Part shown: piece by piece, positions 8,401 through 16,597 of the stretch
How positions within the stretch are numbered: the first letter of the stretch is position 1
Layout of the letters: every line of letters begins with the position of its first letter
Assembly: GCA_902776935.1 (NCBI GenBank)
Contig: CACYRS010000038.1
Coordinates: 1 to 40,997, forward strand
Source of the DNA: an uncultured Prevotellaceae bacterium
Lineage (GTDB): Bacteria > Bacteroidota > Bacteroidia > Bacteroidales > Bacteroidaceae
Direction of reading: 5' to 3'
Length of the DNA stretch: 40,997 bases
Translations under genes and position numbers: made by a program
The notes under the pieces: model-generated
What the model was told of the DNA's origin: nothing
The model's database searches: none
What the model saw: only the letters and a program-made list of their open reading frames with translations

Positions 8401-9774
8401 TTATTCTGCTTTTTTAGCTGCTTTCTTTGCTGGTGCCTTTTTAGCTGCTGGTTTCTTCTCAGCCTTTGGCTTTGCACCCTCGAGCTTCTCGAGCTTTGCC
8501 TTCAGACGGGTAATCTCCTTATCCTTAACCTCAATCTCATCACCCTGGTTCTTGATGGTGGTGAGCAGACCCTCGAGCTCGTCATTGTCGATATCGAGAG
8601 GATAGAGGGCATTTACTCTGTTGATGAAGTCACCAAGGATATTCATGTAGTTGGTGAACGCATCAAACGGTCCGTTGTAGATACCACGATCCAGTCCTAC
8701 GTTAGACGGCTTGGTGGTCATGAAACGGAAGTTGTTGGATGCCTGCAGGTAATCCCAGTCCTGGTTGATACGTGGGTCGTTGGCGATACGCAGACGATCA
8801 GCTACAGAGTAGAGCTTATTGAAGGCCTCGTGCTGCATGGCGTTACCCAACCAGCAGCTGACGTCACGCTCCTCATCAACCCATGAGAGAGTATCGGGCA
8901 CGTCGAGCTGACCTACGCTCTTACAAGCCTTACAAATCTCTGTAGGTGTCATGAAGTTGATGCCCTTCTCCTTAGCACATGCCGGGAGAGCACGGATGAA
9001 GTCGAGGATGTTTGAGCTGAGAGGCTGAGCGATACCCAGTGCTGAGAGCTCCATGAAGATGTTGATGATCTGCTCCTCCTCCGGGAAACGGGCAATGCGA
9101 TCGATATAGGCATCGGCGAAGAGTGGATAACCGTCCCACTCAGAGTTGTTGAAGCGCAGAGAGATATCGTCAGACAGCTCTACGTCGCGAAGCAACAGCT
9201 TCAGGTTGGGAGCGATGTTACAGTTATATACATAGTGAGGACTCTTCCATCCGAGCACGTGCTTTGCACCCTCGGTGAGCATACCCTTGAAGCCCATGGC
9301 TGCTATCTGAGCACCGATGTCATCGCTGTAGATGAGAGAAGAGTTACGGGCCACTGTAGGCTTCTTGCCGAAGAGCTCCTCAATCTTAGCTGCCTGTTTC
9401 TTTACGTCGAGGGCGAAGGTCTCCTCGTTTGCGAGTGATGACAGACCATGGCTGTAAGGCTCTGCGAGGAACTCCACGCAACCTGTCTCGTTCATAGCCT
9501 GCAGCTTGGCAATAACCTGAGGGGCATGATACTCAAGCTGCTCGATACCTGTACCTGACAGAGAGAAGGCAACCTTGAAGTACTTGCCGTTCTCATTGAT
9601 CATGTCGTGCAGGGTGTTAAGTGCAGGCATATAGCTGCGCTCAACGATGTCGGTGATGCTACGCTCGTTCTCGTAGTCATCATAGTAATAATGATCGGTA
9701 CCGATATCAAAGAAACGGTATCTCTTCAGATGAATAATCTGATGTATCTCGAAATATAAACAAATCGTTTTCAT
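8401..9774 (-). CDS. GH57 alpha-amylase-like protein with substituted catalytic residues and basic tail
   Basis: 457 residues. The N-terminus (CLYFEIHQIIHLKRYRFFD) and GCVEFLAEPYSHGLSSL correspond to GH57 conserved regions 1 and 2. Active GH57 amylases have Glu as nucleophile in a RNTELIY-like motif and Asp as acid/base in a FMDYETFG-like motif. Here the matching stretches read ARNSSLIYSDDIG and IFMELSALG, so both residues appear replaced (Glu to Ser, Asp to Glu). From memory, this fits the Bacteroides BT4305-like 'alpha-amylase-like' GH57 group. Residues 395-435 form a short predicted coiled coil, and the last 25 or so are a Lys/Ala/Pro tail (KPAAKKAPAKKAAKKAE). It is the last gene of the glycogen operon. 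It may bind or remodel glycogen without classical hydrolysis. Confidence 0.85.
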   Translation of the reverse strand: MKTICLYFEIHQIIHLKRYRFFDIGTDHYYYDDYENERSITDIVERSYMPALNTLHDMINENGKYFKVAFSLSGTGIEQLEYHAPQVIAKLQAMNETGCVEFLAEPYSHGLSSLANEETFALDVKKQAAKIEELFGKKPTVARNSSLIYSDDIGAQIAAMGFKGMLTEGAKHVLGWKSPHYVYNCNIAPNLKLLLRDVELSDDISLRFNNSEWDGYPLFADAYIDRIARFPEEEQIINIFMELSALGIAQPLSSNILDFIRALPACAKEKGINFMTPTEICKACKSVGQLDVPDTLSWVDEERDVSCWLGNAMQHEAFNKLYSVADRLRIANDPRINQDWDYLQASNNFRFMTTKPSNVGLDRGIYNGPFDAFTNYMNILGDFINRVNALYPLDIDNDELEGLLTTIKNQGDEIEVKDKEITRLKAKLEKLEGAKPKAEKKPAAKKAPAKKAAKKAE

Positions 9775-9808
9775 AACTTTATCATTTATTCTTTATCATT
9801 TATCCTTT
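9775..9808. repeat. A-rich heptamer repeat touching the GH57-like start codon
   Basis: On the minus strand, 7-base units AAAGGAT, AAATGAT, AAAGAAT, AAATGAT and a partial AAAGTT run directly into the ATG at 9774. The units occupy 9775-9808, in the gap between the GT4 and GH57-like genes. The unit contains ATG, and repeat number would set the leader length. Confidence 0.75.
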
Positions 9809-9811
9809 AAA

Positions 9812-11083
9812 TTACTCTTCCCATCCGAGGGTGCGGCGATAGAGTGTGCGAATCCAGGCACCCACCTTCTCCCATGTTATCTGGTCTACCTCGCGCTTGC
9901 CCTCATCCTTAAGATACTGGAAGAGCGACTCGTTCATACAGATAGAGTAGATGGCATCGGCCAGGGCGTGGATGTCCCAATAGTCAACCTTGATACAGTT
10001 GGTGAGGATCTCAGCACAGCCTGACTGCTTCGAGATGATCGAAGGCGTGCCGCACTGCATGGCCTCCAGAGGAGAGATACCAAACGGCTCAGATACTGAA
10101 GGCATGACATATACATCAGAAGCCTTAAGGCATTCGTAAACCTGTTTTCCGCGCATGAAGCCAGGGAAGTGGAAACGGTCGGCGATGCCACGCTCGGCAG
10201 CGAGGTGGATCATCGCATCCATCATATCACCGGAACCTGCCATACAGAAACGGACGTTACGAGTACGGTGGAGCACCATGGTGGCAGCCTCAACGAAATA
10301 CTCCGGACCCTTCTGCATCGTGATACGTCCGAGGAAGGTAACCACCTTCTCCTTGCCCGTATGGTCGGGACGAGGGATGTCCTGATACTCCTGCGGCAGA
10401 GGATAAACGGCATTATGGACAGTGAAACACTTACGCGGATCCTGGTGATACTGGTTGATAACCGTCTGACGTGTCAGCTCTGACACACACATGATACAGT
10501 CGGCCCAGTCCATACCGTTCTTCTCGATAGAGTAGACAGTAGGATTGACCTTACCACGAGAGCGGTCGAAATCTGTTGCATGCACGTGGATGCAGAGTGG
10601 TTTGCCAGATACCTGCTTAGCGTGGATACCAGCAGGGAAGGTAAGCCAGTCGTGAGCGTGGATGATGTCAAACTCCTCTGTGCGGGCCACCTGACCTGCG
10701 ATGATAGAGTAGTTGTTGATCTCCTCGTGCAGATTGCCAGGATAACCTCCGGCAAACTCCATGGCACCGAGGTCATTCACGTTCATGTAGTTGAAATCCG
10801 CATAGATATGCTCACGGAGCTTGAAATAGTAGTCAGGATCCATGATATTACCCACACGCTGCTTGACATAGTCATAGTCTACGTCACGATAAGCGATAGG
10901 CACGGCATTCATGGCAACGATGCGACAAGCGTGCTGACTCTCATCACCAAACGGATGAGGCAGACAGAGGGTGATGTCCATGTCGCCCTGAGCCTTCAGA
11001 CCCTCAGAGATACCATAGTTAGCAGTGGCGAGTCCACCGAATACGTGAGGAGGATACTCCCATCCAAACATTAAAACTTTCAT
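9812..11083 (-). CDS. GT4-family glycosyltransferase, probable glycogen synthase
   Basis: 423 residues with two Rossmann-like domains. The N-terminal loop MFGWEYPPHVFGGLATANYG binds acceptor or nucleotide in GT4/GT5 enzymes. The C-terminal domain (from about residue 240) has VVTFLGRITMQKGPEYFVEA and the EX7E-type motif SEPFGISPLEAMQCG. In Bacteroidota this gene usually sits between a debranching enzyme and a GH57 protein and is annotated as glycogen synthase; the same order is seen here. The 12-base gap to the debranching gene supports co-transcription. Donor (UDP- or ADP-glucose) cannot be told from sequence. Confidence 0.85.
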   Translation of the reverse strand: MKVLMFGWEYPPHVFGGLATANYGISEGLKAQGDMDITLCLPHPFGDESQHACRIVAMNAVPIAYRDVDYDYVKQRVGNIMDPDYYFKLREHIYADFNYMNVNDLGAMEFAGGYPGNLHEEINNYSIIAGQVARTEEFDIIHAHDWLTFPAGIHAKQVSGKPLCIHVHATDFDRSRGKVNPTVYSIEKNGMDWADCIMCVSELTRQTVINQYHQDPRKCFTVHNAVYPLPQEYQDIPRPDHTGKEKVVTFLGRITMQKGPEYFVEAATMVLHRTRNVRFCMAGSGDMMDAMIHLAAERGIADRFHFPGFMRGKQVYECLKASDVYVMPSVSEPFGISPLEAMQCGTPSIISKQSGCAEILTNCIKVDYWDIHALADAIYSICMNESLFQYLKDEGKREVDQITWEKVGAWIRTLYRRTLGWEE

Positions 11084-11095
11084 AGTCGTCCCTCC

Positions 11096-13045
11096 TTATT
11101 TTTGATATGAATACTTATCAATGAGCTTGAGCGTGCGCAGGATCTCTGCTACGTTCATGGCAAACGACATGGCACCACGTCCGTGGAACGGCGGGTTACC
11201 GTCGAAGAGCTCAGAGATTGTTCCGATAGCATGATAGTCCATCTCATCCTCATAACCCACAAGCTGACGCTCGATGAATGAGAGACGAGAACGCTTATAG
11301 AGTTTCAGACATGCCTCCATGTAGAATCCGCCGAGCCAAGGCCAGGCTGTTCCCTGATGGTAAGCATAGTCGCGCTGTGTCTGTGGACCAACGTAGATAG
11401 GATTATATCCCCCACTCTTTGGAGAGAGCGAACGCAGTCCCTTAGGAGTGAGAAGCTCGCGCGTACATATATCTACTACGCTCTTCATCTGATCCTGACT
11501 CAGCGGAGAGTAGTCGAGAGCCACAGCGAAGATCATATTAGGACGTACGCTCCAGTCCATCATGTTGCCGTCAACATAGTCGAGGAGATAACCGTATTCA
11601 TTGACGAAGGTATCTACGAACGACTTCTTGACTGTTGCAGCAAGGGTCTCGAGTTCCTCTGCACCCTTGGCGTCAGCCTTATCTGCTGCCATAGAAGCAC
11701 TGAACTTCAGGGCGTTGTACCAGAGAGCATTAAACTCAACGATATATCCGGAACGAGGCACAACAGGTCTGCCATTAGCTGTGGAGTTCATCCATGTGAC
11801 AGCCTTGTTACGTCCGTTACTGTAGAGAAGACCGTTGTCATCGAGACGAAGGTTAGGATGCTTGCCGTCGAGGACATATTTCACAATATCCTGAATCAGT
11901 TTGCCGTACATCTCGAAGCACTTGTCACGACCTACCTCCTTGGCATACTGCTGGATAGCCCAGATGGCCCAGAGGGGAACATCTGGCTGCTCTATCTCAT
12001 AGATCTTACCAGAGATAGGCTTATCGTCCATAAACTCACGGAGTGCCTTCTCTGAGGTCTTCATCACCATCTCGAAATAGTCGACCTCACCGATGGCAAG
12101 GGTAAGACCTGGCAAAGCGATGAACGTATCACGGGCACGGGCCTTGAACCAAGGATAACCAGCCAGCAGATAACGGTCATCGTTAGGCTGACGGTTATGG
12201 AACTGGTGGGCTGCCGTTACCAGACAGTGATAGAAGTTATCGCGAGGTATTCTGTCAGCCACCTCCTCATCGAAGAGTTTCTTCAATGATGAAGACTTGA
12301 TCTGAGAAGTAGAACCAGCGAAGACGATGCTCTCACCCTTCTTGATAGGCATCTCGAAATAGCCTGGTACGTAGAGATCCTCGTTAGAGGCATAACCACG
12401 CTCCTGCTCCTTAGGATATTCCACACCACGATACCAGTCTGGGTGGAATACAAACTCATTCTTCTTTGAGAACTGCATGTACAGGTCGGGATAGCCGGCA
12501 TACATACAGGTCTTGATACCACCGTCGATCTCATGATACTCGCGGCTGGCAGTCATGTTCTCATGAGTAAACTGACGAACACTGCGGAATGCCAGGAACG
12601 GGCGGAAACGCAATGTCGTAGCAGAATGAGCTTCCACCAGAGTATAACGAATGAGGATACGGTCCTCATAATGCTGGAAGATTACCTCTTTCTTAAGGAT
12701 CACACCACCAACCCTGTACGTTGTTGTAGGTACGAGGCTGGCATCAAACTCACGGATGTACTTATGTCCGTTGGGACTGAAGTTGTTGCCCTGATACTTG
12801 TGGAGTCCGAGGTTGAACTCAGCACCATGCTGGATGACTGTACAGTCGAGCGATGACAGGAGCACATGGTTCTCGTCATCGAGCTCTGGTACAGGAACAA
12901 CCAGCAAACCGTGGTATTTGCGCGTGTTACAGTCTACAAGCGTAGAAGAGCTGTAAGCGCCTGAACGGTTTGTCCTGAGCAATTCGCGACGGAGACTCTC
13001 TTGCAAGTTAGTCATCACGGCTTTTTCTAATCGTAAATAACTCAT
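11096..13045 (-). CDS. Amylo-alpha-1,6-glucosidase (glycogen debranching enzyme, GH133)
   Basis: 649 residues. The N-terminal domain (to about 250) carries NRSGAYSSSTL and RKYHGLLVVPVP, typical of the bacterial debranching N-terminal domain. The C-terminal (alpha/alpha)6 domain has PWFKARARDTFIALPGL, WMNSTANGRPVVPRSG, VEFNALWYNALKF and YHQGTAWPWLGGFY. These include the conserved RDT Asp and the Glu of VEFNALWYN expected near the active site. It removes alpha-1,6 glucose stubs at glycogen branch points. It is the first gene of the glycogen operon, behind the promoter at 13099. Confidence 0.92.
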   Translation of the reverse strand: MSYLRLEKAVMTNLQESLRRELLRTNRSGAYSSSTLVDCNTRKYHGLLVVPVPELDDENHVLLSSLDCTVIQHGAEFNLGLHKYQGNNFSPNGHKYIREFDASLVPTTTYRVGGVILKKEVIFQHYEDRILIRYTLVEAHSATTLRFRPFLAFRSVRQFTHENMTASREYHEIDGGIKTCMYAGYPDLYMQFSKKNEFVFHPDWYRGVEYPKEQERGYASNEDLYVPGYFEMPIKKGESIVFAGSTSQIKSSSLKKLFDEEVADRIPRDNFYHCLVTAAHQFHNRQPNDDRYLLAGYPWFKARARDTFIALPGLTLAIGEVDYFEMVMKTSEKALREFMDDKPISGKIYEIEQPDVPLWAIWAIQQYAKEVGRDKCFEMYGKLIQDIVKYVLDGKHPNLRLDDNGLLYSNGRNKAVTWMNSTANGRPVVPRSGYIVEFNALWYNALKFSASMAADKADAKGAEELETLAATVKKSFVDTFVNEYGYLLDYVDGNMMDWSVRPNMIFAVALDYSPLSQDQMKSVVDICTRELLTPKGLRSLSPKSGGYNPIYVGPQTQRDYAYHQGTAWPWLGGFYMEACLKLYKRSRLSFIERQLVGYEDEMDYHAIGTISELFDGNPPFHGRGAMSFAMNVAEILRTLKLIDKYSYQK

Positions 13046-13098
13046 AGTTCCTCAAACAGGTTTTTATAATTTTGAAATTAAGTTTTAGTTTCAATCCC

Positions 13099-13129
13099 CA
13101 AAAGTAGTTATTTTTCGTCAAATAGCAAA
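13099..13129 (-). promoter_or_regulatory. Promoter of the glycogen operon
   Basis: On the minus strand TTTG (13129-13126), a 19-base spacer and TACTTTTG (13106-13099) match the consensus. The predicted start site is near 13092, leaving a leader of about 47 bases. Confidence 0.8.
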
Positions 13130-13154
13130 GGAAAAGACGATATTTAACATATAT

Positions 13155-13182
13155 TTAAGCCCCAGCGGGGGCTGAGGCTTAA
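13155..13182 (-). terminator. Probable terminator after the miaA/lipid kinase pair
   Basis: TTAAGCC (13155-13161) pairs with GGCTTAA (13176-13182), and CAGC (13163-13166) with GCTG (13171-13174). This makes one long, slightly interrupted hairpin just after the stop at 13186. The T-tract on the minus strand is weak, so efficiency is uncertain. Confidence 0.55.
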
Positions 13183-13185
13183 TAT

Positions 13186-14121
13186 TTATGCGGGAATAAG
13201 GAAGTTTATTACTTCTTGTTCGACATTTATACGGTAAGGTCCTACAGGGGTCTTCATCAGGCGCCCGTCGATTCCGACTATCGCATGTTTGGCATATTCC
13301 ACCTGTATCTCCTGAGTGCGATAAGGGTGCACGGAACGGTGATTGAGGAATCGGCCTGTAACCAACAACCATACACCCTCTATCAGCTGAACCATCTCTG
13401 GATGATAAACCACAGAGACATCGAGCATGCCGTTGTATGGCACAGCGTTGGGAGTCTGTCCATATCCGGGACCAGAACCGATGCAGACTGTCATCACCTT
13501 ACGCTCGATAACATCGCTGTTGATCTTCAGTTTCATCTTATACTCCATACGGTGGAAGAGCATCACGAAGAGAGAAGATATGAAAGATAAGGTGCGAGAG
13601 CCGAAAAGTCGGCGAGTCTGACGACGGAGGTTCATGATATCGGCAGTCATTCCGATATTGATACAGTTAAGGAAGTAGCGGTGACACTTGTCGCCTTTGG
13701 CATTAGTATAGCGGATGCAACCAAGATCAATCTTACGTACGCGATGCAGCAAAAGCCAGTCGATGGTCTGTTCGACTCTGTCTTCATCGAAGTCCCAGAA
13801 ACGGGCGAAGTCGTTCATCAGACCATTAGGAATGACACCTAAGGCAATCTCATCACGAACAGACTTCTGTTCCATCATAAGACAGTTGACTGCATCGTTT
13901 AAGGCAGAGTCGCCACCAACGATGATGATGGTCTTATATCCGTTGGAGATCATCATCTTTATAAGACGTTCAACACTGTCGGACGTCTCACTCTGTACCA
14001 TGTCATACTCGACATTACGCACATCGAGAGCATGACTGATTCTCTCCCATCGCTTGCGAGGGCTGGTGAATCCTGTTCTCGGGCAATATAGGATGCCCCA
14101 CCTTTTAGAGTCTACTGCCAT
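13186..14121 (-). CDS. Diacylglycerol/lipid kinase-family protein (DAGK catalytic fold)
   Basis: 311 residues. The fold is recognised from IIIVGGDSALNDAVNCL (residues about 67-82), GVIPNGLMNDFARFWDF and the C-terminal beta-sandwich segments PYNGMLDVSVVYHP and VGIDGRLMKTPVGPYRI. In the family the first motif is normally GGDGTxNE and the second G(T/L)xNDFAR; here the third Gly of GGDG is Ser. Family members phosphorylate diacylglycerol, sphingoid bases or related lipids with ATP at the inner membrane. It overlaps the miaA 3' end by 10 bases and is translated after it. Substrate is unknown, and activity is uncertain because of the GGDS change. Confidence 0.8.
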   Translation of the reverse strand: MAVDSKRWGILYCPRTGFTSPRKRWERISHALDVRNVEYDMVQSETSDSVERLIKMMISNGYKTIIIVGGDSALNDAVNCLMMEQKSVRDEIALGVIPNGLMNDFARFWDFDEDRVEQTIDWLLLHRVRKIDLGCIRYTNAKGDKCHRYFLNCINIGMTADIMNLRRQTRRLFGSRTLSFISSLFVMLFHRMEYKMKLKINSDVIERKVMTVCIGSGPGYGQTPNAVPYNGMLDVSVVYHPEMVQLIEGVWLLVTGRFLNHRSVHPYRTQEIQVEYAKHAIVGIDGRLMKTPVGPYRINVEQEVINFLIPA

Positions 14122-15035
14122 AACTGTTTTATCCTTTCTATCTTTTCCTCCATAGGGAGTGTTGCGTCAATCCAATTAATCTTAAAGCCTCTGCGCTCCA
14201 TGCCCCGGAACCACGTCATCTGTCGCTTGGCAAACTGATGGATGGCTATCTCAAGACGGGAATACATCTCATCGTAAGAGGTCTTACCAGTAATGTACTC
14301 CGTGACAAACTTATACTCCAGACCGTAGTAGATAAGGTCTTCTGGAGGTATCCCCTCGTCGAGCAGGGCTTTCACCTCGTCAATCATACCTTCCTCAAGT
14401 CTGTTTTTCAGCCGTCGGGTAATCTTCTCACGACGCTGTTCACGATCGATGTTTATTCCGATGATTACAGAGTCGACAGGAGGAAGCTCTCTGCGTGGAG
14501 TAGGATTCTCGATATTATAAGCCTCAATCTCTATTGCCCTGATGGCTCTCTGACAAGAATCGACATCCGTCTTATTATGCATATTTGAGCCTGTCCTGGA
14601 TTTCAGTTCTGTAAGCATCTGAGTAAGTTCTTCGAGAGACTTGCCTTCAAGACTGTCGCGAAGAGCCTGATTCTGAGGTACCGGTGAGAGATGATATCCC
14701 TTCAGCACTGCCTCGATATAAAGACCTGTTCCACCACATAGGATAGGTACTGCTCCCCTACTTTGGATATCCTGATAGGCATCGAAGAAATCCTGCTGAT
14801 ATTCAAAGAGGTTGTATTTTGTTCCTGGTTCGCGGACATCGATAAGATGATACGGGATTTTTAGAGATGAGACTGTATAATCTGCCAGATCCTTGCCAGT
14901 ACCGATATCCATCCTGCGGTATACCTGTCGGGAATCAGCAGAGATTATCTCTCCGCCAATAGAGGCAGCCAGATGAGCAGCCACAGGAGTTTTCCCTGAT
15001 GCCGTAGGACCCAATATCGTTATCATCTTCTTCAT
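14112..15035 (-). CDS. miaA: tRNA dimethylallyltransferase
   Basis: 307 residues from the start at 15035. Visible are the P-loop ILGPTASGKT, SADSRQVYRRMDIGTGK, YHLIDVREPGTKYNLFEYQQ and LCGGTGLYIEAVLKGY. It adds the isopentenyl group to A37 of tRNAs reading UNN codons. The same frame stays open upstream to 15212, but that stretch crosses a terminator and the promoter and has no homology, so the longer start is rejected. The -7 box ends 8 bases before the ATG, so the mRNA is probably nearly leaderless. Confidence 0.95.
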   Translation of the reverse strand: MKKMITILGPTASGKTPVAAHLAASIGGEIISADSRQVYRRMDIGTGKDLADYTVSSLKIPYHLIDVREPGTKYNLFEYQQDFFDAYQDIQSRGAVPILCGGTGLYIEAVLKGYHLSPVPQNQALRDSLEGKSLEELTQMLTELKSRTGSNMHNKTDVDSCQRAIRAIEIEAYNIENPTPRRELPPVDSVIIGINIDREQRREKITRRLKNRLEEGMIDEVKALLDEGIPPEDLIYYGLEYKFVTEYITGKTSYDEMYSRLEIAIHQFAKRQMTWFRGMERRGFKINWIDATLPMEEKIERIKQLWQ

Positions 15036-15043
15036 ATCGTCTG

Positions 15044-15074
15044 CAAAGATACACAAAAAAAGCCGTCGGACAAA
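15044..15074 (-). promoter_or_regulatory. miaA promoter nested in the upstream terminator
   Basis: On the minus strand TTTG (15074-15071), a 19-base spacer and TATCTTTG (15051-15044). The -33 box lies in the loop of the terminator hairpin at 15061-15085. Confidence 0.85.
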
Positions 15075-15085
15075 ATCTGACGGCT
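15061..15085. terminator. Terminator of the TMEM43 operon, loop CAAAA
   Basis: A near-perfect 10-bp stem pairs 15061-15070 with 15076-15085, with one G/T pair and the 5-base loop CAAAA. An A-tract lies on the left and a T-tract on the right, so it can act on both strands. On the minus strand it ends the 15100-20810 operon. Confidence 0.88.
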
Positions 15086-15099
15086 TTTTTTCTCTCTGC

Positions 15100-16587
15100 T
15101 TACTCAATTTCATTGAAATAAACGTTGATCTGCTGACCTTCAGGCACCTTATCCAGATAAGCTTTGGCCTCCTCAACTGATATATCCCTATCGTCAAGAC
15201 TTGCACCTTCAATCTGGCCAGAAACCTCTAGGACGTTCAGCTTCCAGATTCGTTTGCCACCTTTGAAGGCGTGTATCTCATGTTGCATTGAAGGTCCACC
15301 GGCAGAGCCAGACAATTTTAGATAGCAGACGCCATCCTTGTCACATCTCGAAGGTTTAAGACGTGGGGTCTCGACAGCCATCAACTGATACTTATCATCC
15401 TTATGAATAAAGAAGGCGCCATTCTTATCCTCTTTATCACGCAGCCATATCCAGTCGTTTTCGTAGTCTATAAAGCAATGAGCCCATTTGGTGAGCTTCA
15501 CGTCCTTGTCACTCATAATATCAGCATGATATATCTTATCCATCTCTGCTATATCTTTCTTCCAGATGGGTGTTTCCTCGTCGATAAGCCAATGGAATAT
15601 CTCATATTGGTGTTCGATGAGCTTACCCTCTCTCAGGTACATCATACCTACACAGAAGCTCTCTGGAGCACCGTGGGTATAGCAGAGTTCCAGACCCTTT
15701 GGGCCTTCAAAAGCAGCAGCGATATCGTTGGAGATATAGCCATCGGCATCAGCATTCCATACGCAACCAAACTCTTCGTCGAAATATCCCAGTTGCTCCA
15801 GCTTATAAACCTTACCGCTATCGATTAGCAGTTCGAGGGCAAGGGCATATTTTTGCTCGGCATCATTCGGGTCTTTCGGAGCATTCTTGTACTGACCCTC
15901 AAACTGTATGGTGCCGTGGATATAACGGTTGCCGATGATTCTGAGTTGCGGAGAACTGGCAGCCTTCATACCATATTCCTTCTCCATCTGTTTGACGATA
16001 TCTGCAGGAAGATTGGGAAGAGTACCGTCATCTTTTGCACATGACTTGATAGAGAGTTGCTTTCTGGACTTCAGATAGCTGTCAGTACAGATTACCACGC
16101 CCCATGTCGGATCATCAGCAGTCTTATCCTTTGGATTGACGAAATCGAAACGGGCACAGAGGGATGGTATCTCCTCACGTCCGTGAACCTCACCTATGCT
16201 TGGAGTGTTGCCGTCAGGATCTTTCAAGACCTCATCAATGAACTTCACCTTCACTATCTTATCACCAACAATACGGTTGGTATACTGTGCTGCATTACGA
16301 CGGAACATCTCCTGAAGTTCCCAACTCTTATGCATGGACTCAACCCAGTCATCATCATCACTTTCCTTCTTTGGCTCCTCGATATTCGTCCAGTAGAGCA
16401 TCTGCATATATTTCCCGTCGGTACCGATGAGGAACATCGGCAACGGGGTTGTATCGTTCTCCTCGATAATACTGTCGATAACAGCTGTAAGAGAGTCTTT
16501 CTTGTCAGCAGGAGCTGTCTGACCTTTGTTCTTACAACCTATCATCACTGCCATTGCGAGAATGGCAAAAAGCATTAGTTTCTTCAT
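15100..16587 (-). CDS. Lipoprotein of unknown function, last gene of the TMEM43 operon
   Basis: 495 residues. The N-terminus MKKLMLFAILAMAVMIGCKN ends in a lipobox (MIGC), so the protein is probably lipid-anchored. I do not recognise the mature domain. Two short motifs, GTDGKYMQMLYW (near residue 55) and SGSAGGPSMQHEIHAFKGG (near 440), recur in order in the next gene upstream (GTDGEYMSACYW and SGDGGPVQHTFTWDG). The two are therefore probably diverged relatives, this one with a long central insertion. There are several acidic stretches (ESDDDDW, DKEDKNG). The gap to the upstream gene is 10 bases, and a terminator follows 14 bases after the stop. Confidence 0.75.
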   Translation of the reverse strand: MKKLMLFAILAMAVMIGCKNKGQTAPADKKDSLTAVIDSIIEENDTTPLPMFLIGTDGKYMQMLYWTNIEEPKKESDDDDWVESMHKSWELQEMFRRNAAQYTNRIVGDKIVKVKFIDEVLKDPDGNTPSIGEVHGREEIPSLCARFDFVNPKDKTADDPTWGVVICTDSYLKSRKQLSIKSCAKDDGTLPNLPADIVKQMEKEYGMKAASSPQLRIIGNRYIHGTIQFEGQYKNAPKDPNDAEQKYALALELLIDSGKVYKLEQLGYFDEEFGCVWNADADGYISNDIAAAFEGPKGLELCYTHGAPESFCVGMMYLREGKLIEHQYEIFHWLIDEETPIWKKDIAEMDKIYHADIMSDKDVKLTKWAHCFIDYENDWIWLRDKEDKNGAFFIHKDDKYQLMAVETPRLKPSRCDKDGVCYLKLSGSAGGPSMQHEIHAFKGGKRIWKLNVLEVSGQIEGASLDDRDISVEEAKAYLDKVPEGQQINVYFNEIE

Positions 16588-16597
16588 ATCATTTTTA

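Noticed and set aside
11357-12055. 232-codon plus-strand frame
   Set aside because: Antisense shadow of the debranching enzyme gene.
15036-15212. Upstream in-frame start for miaA adding 59 residues
   Set aside because: The extension runs through a terminator and the miaA promoter and into the previous gene. The P-loop sits at the normal distance from the start at 15035.
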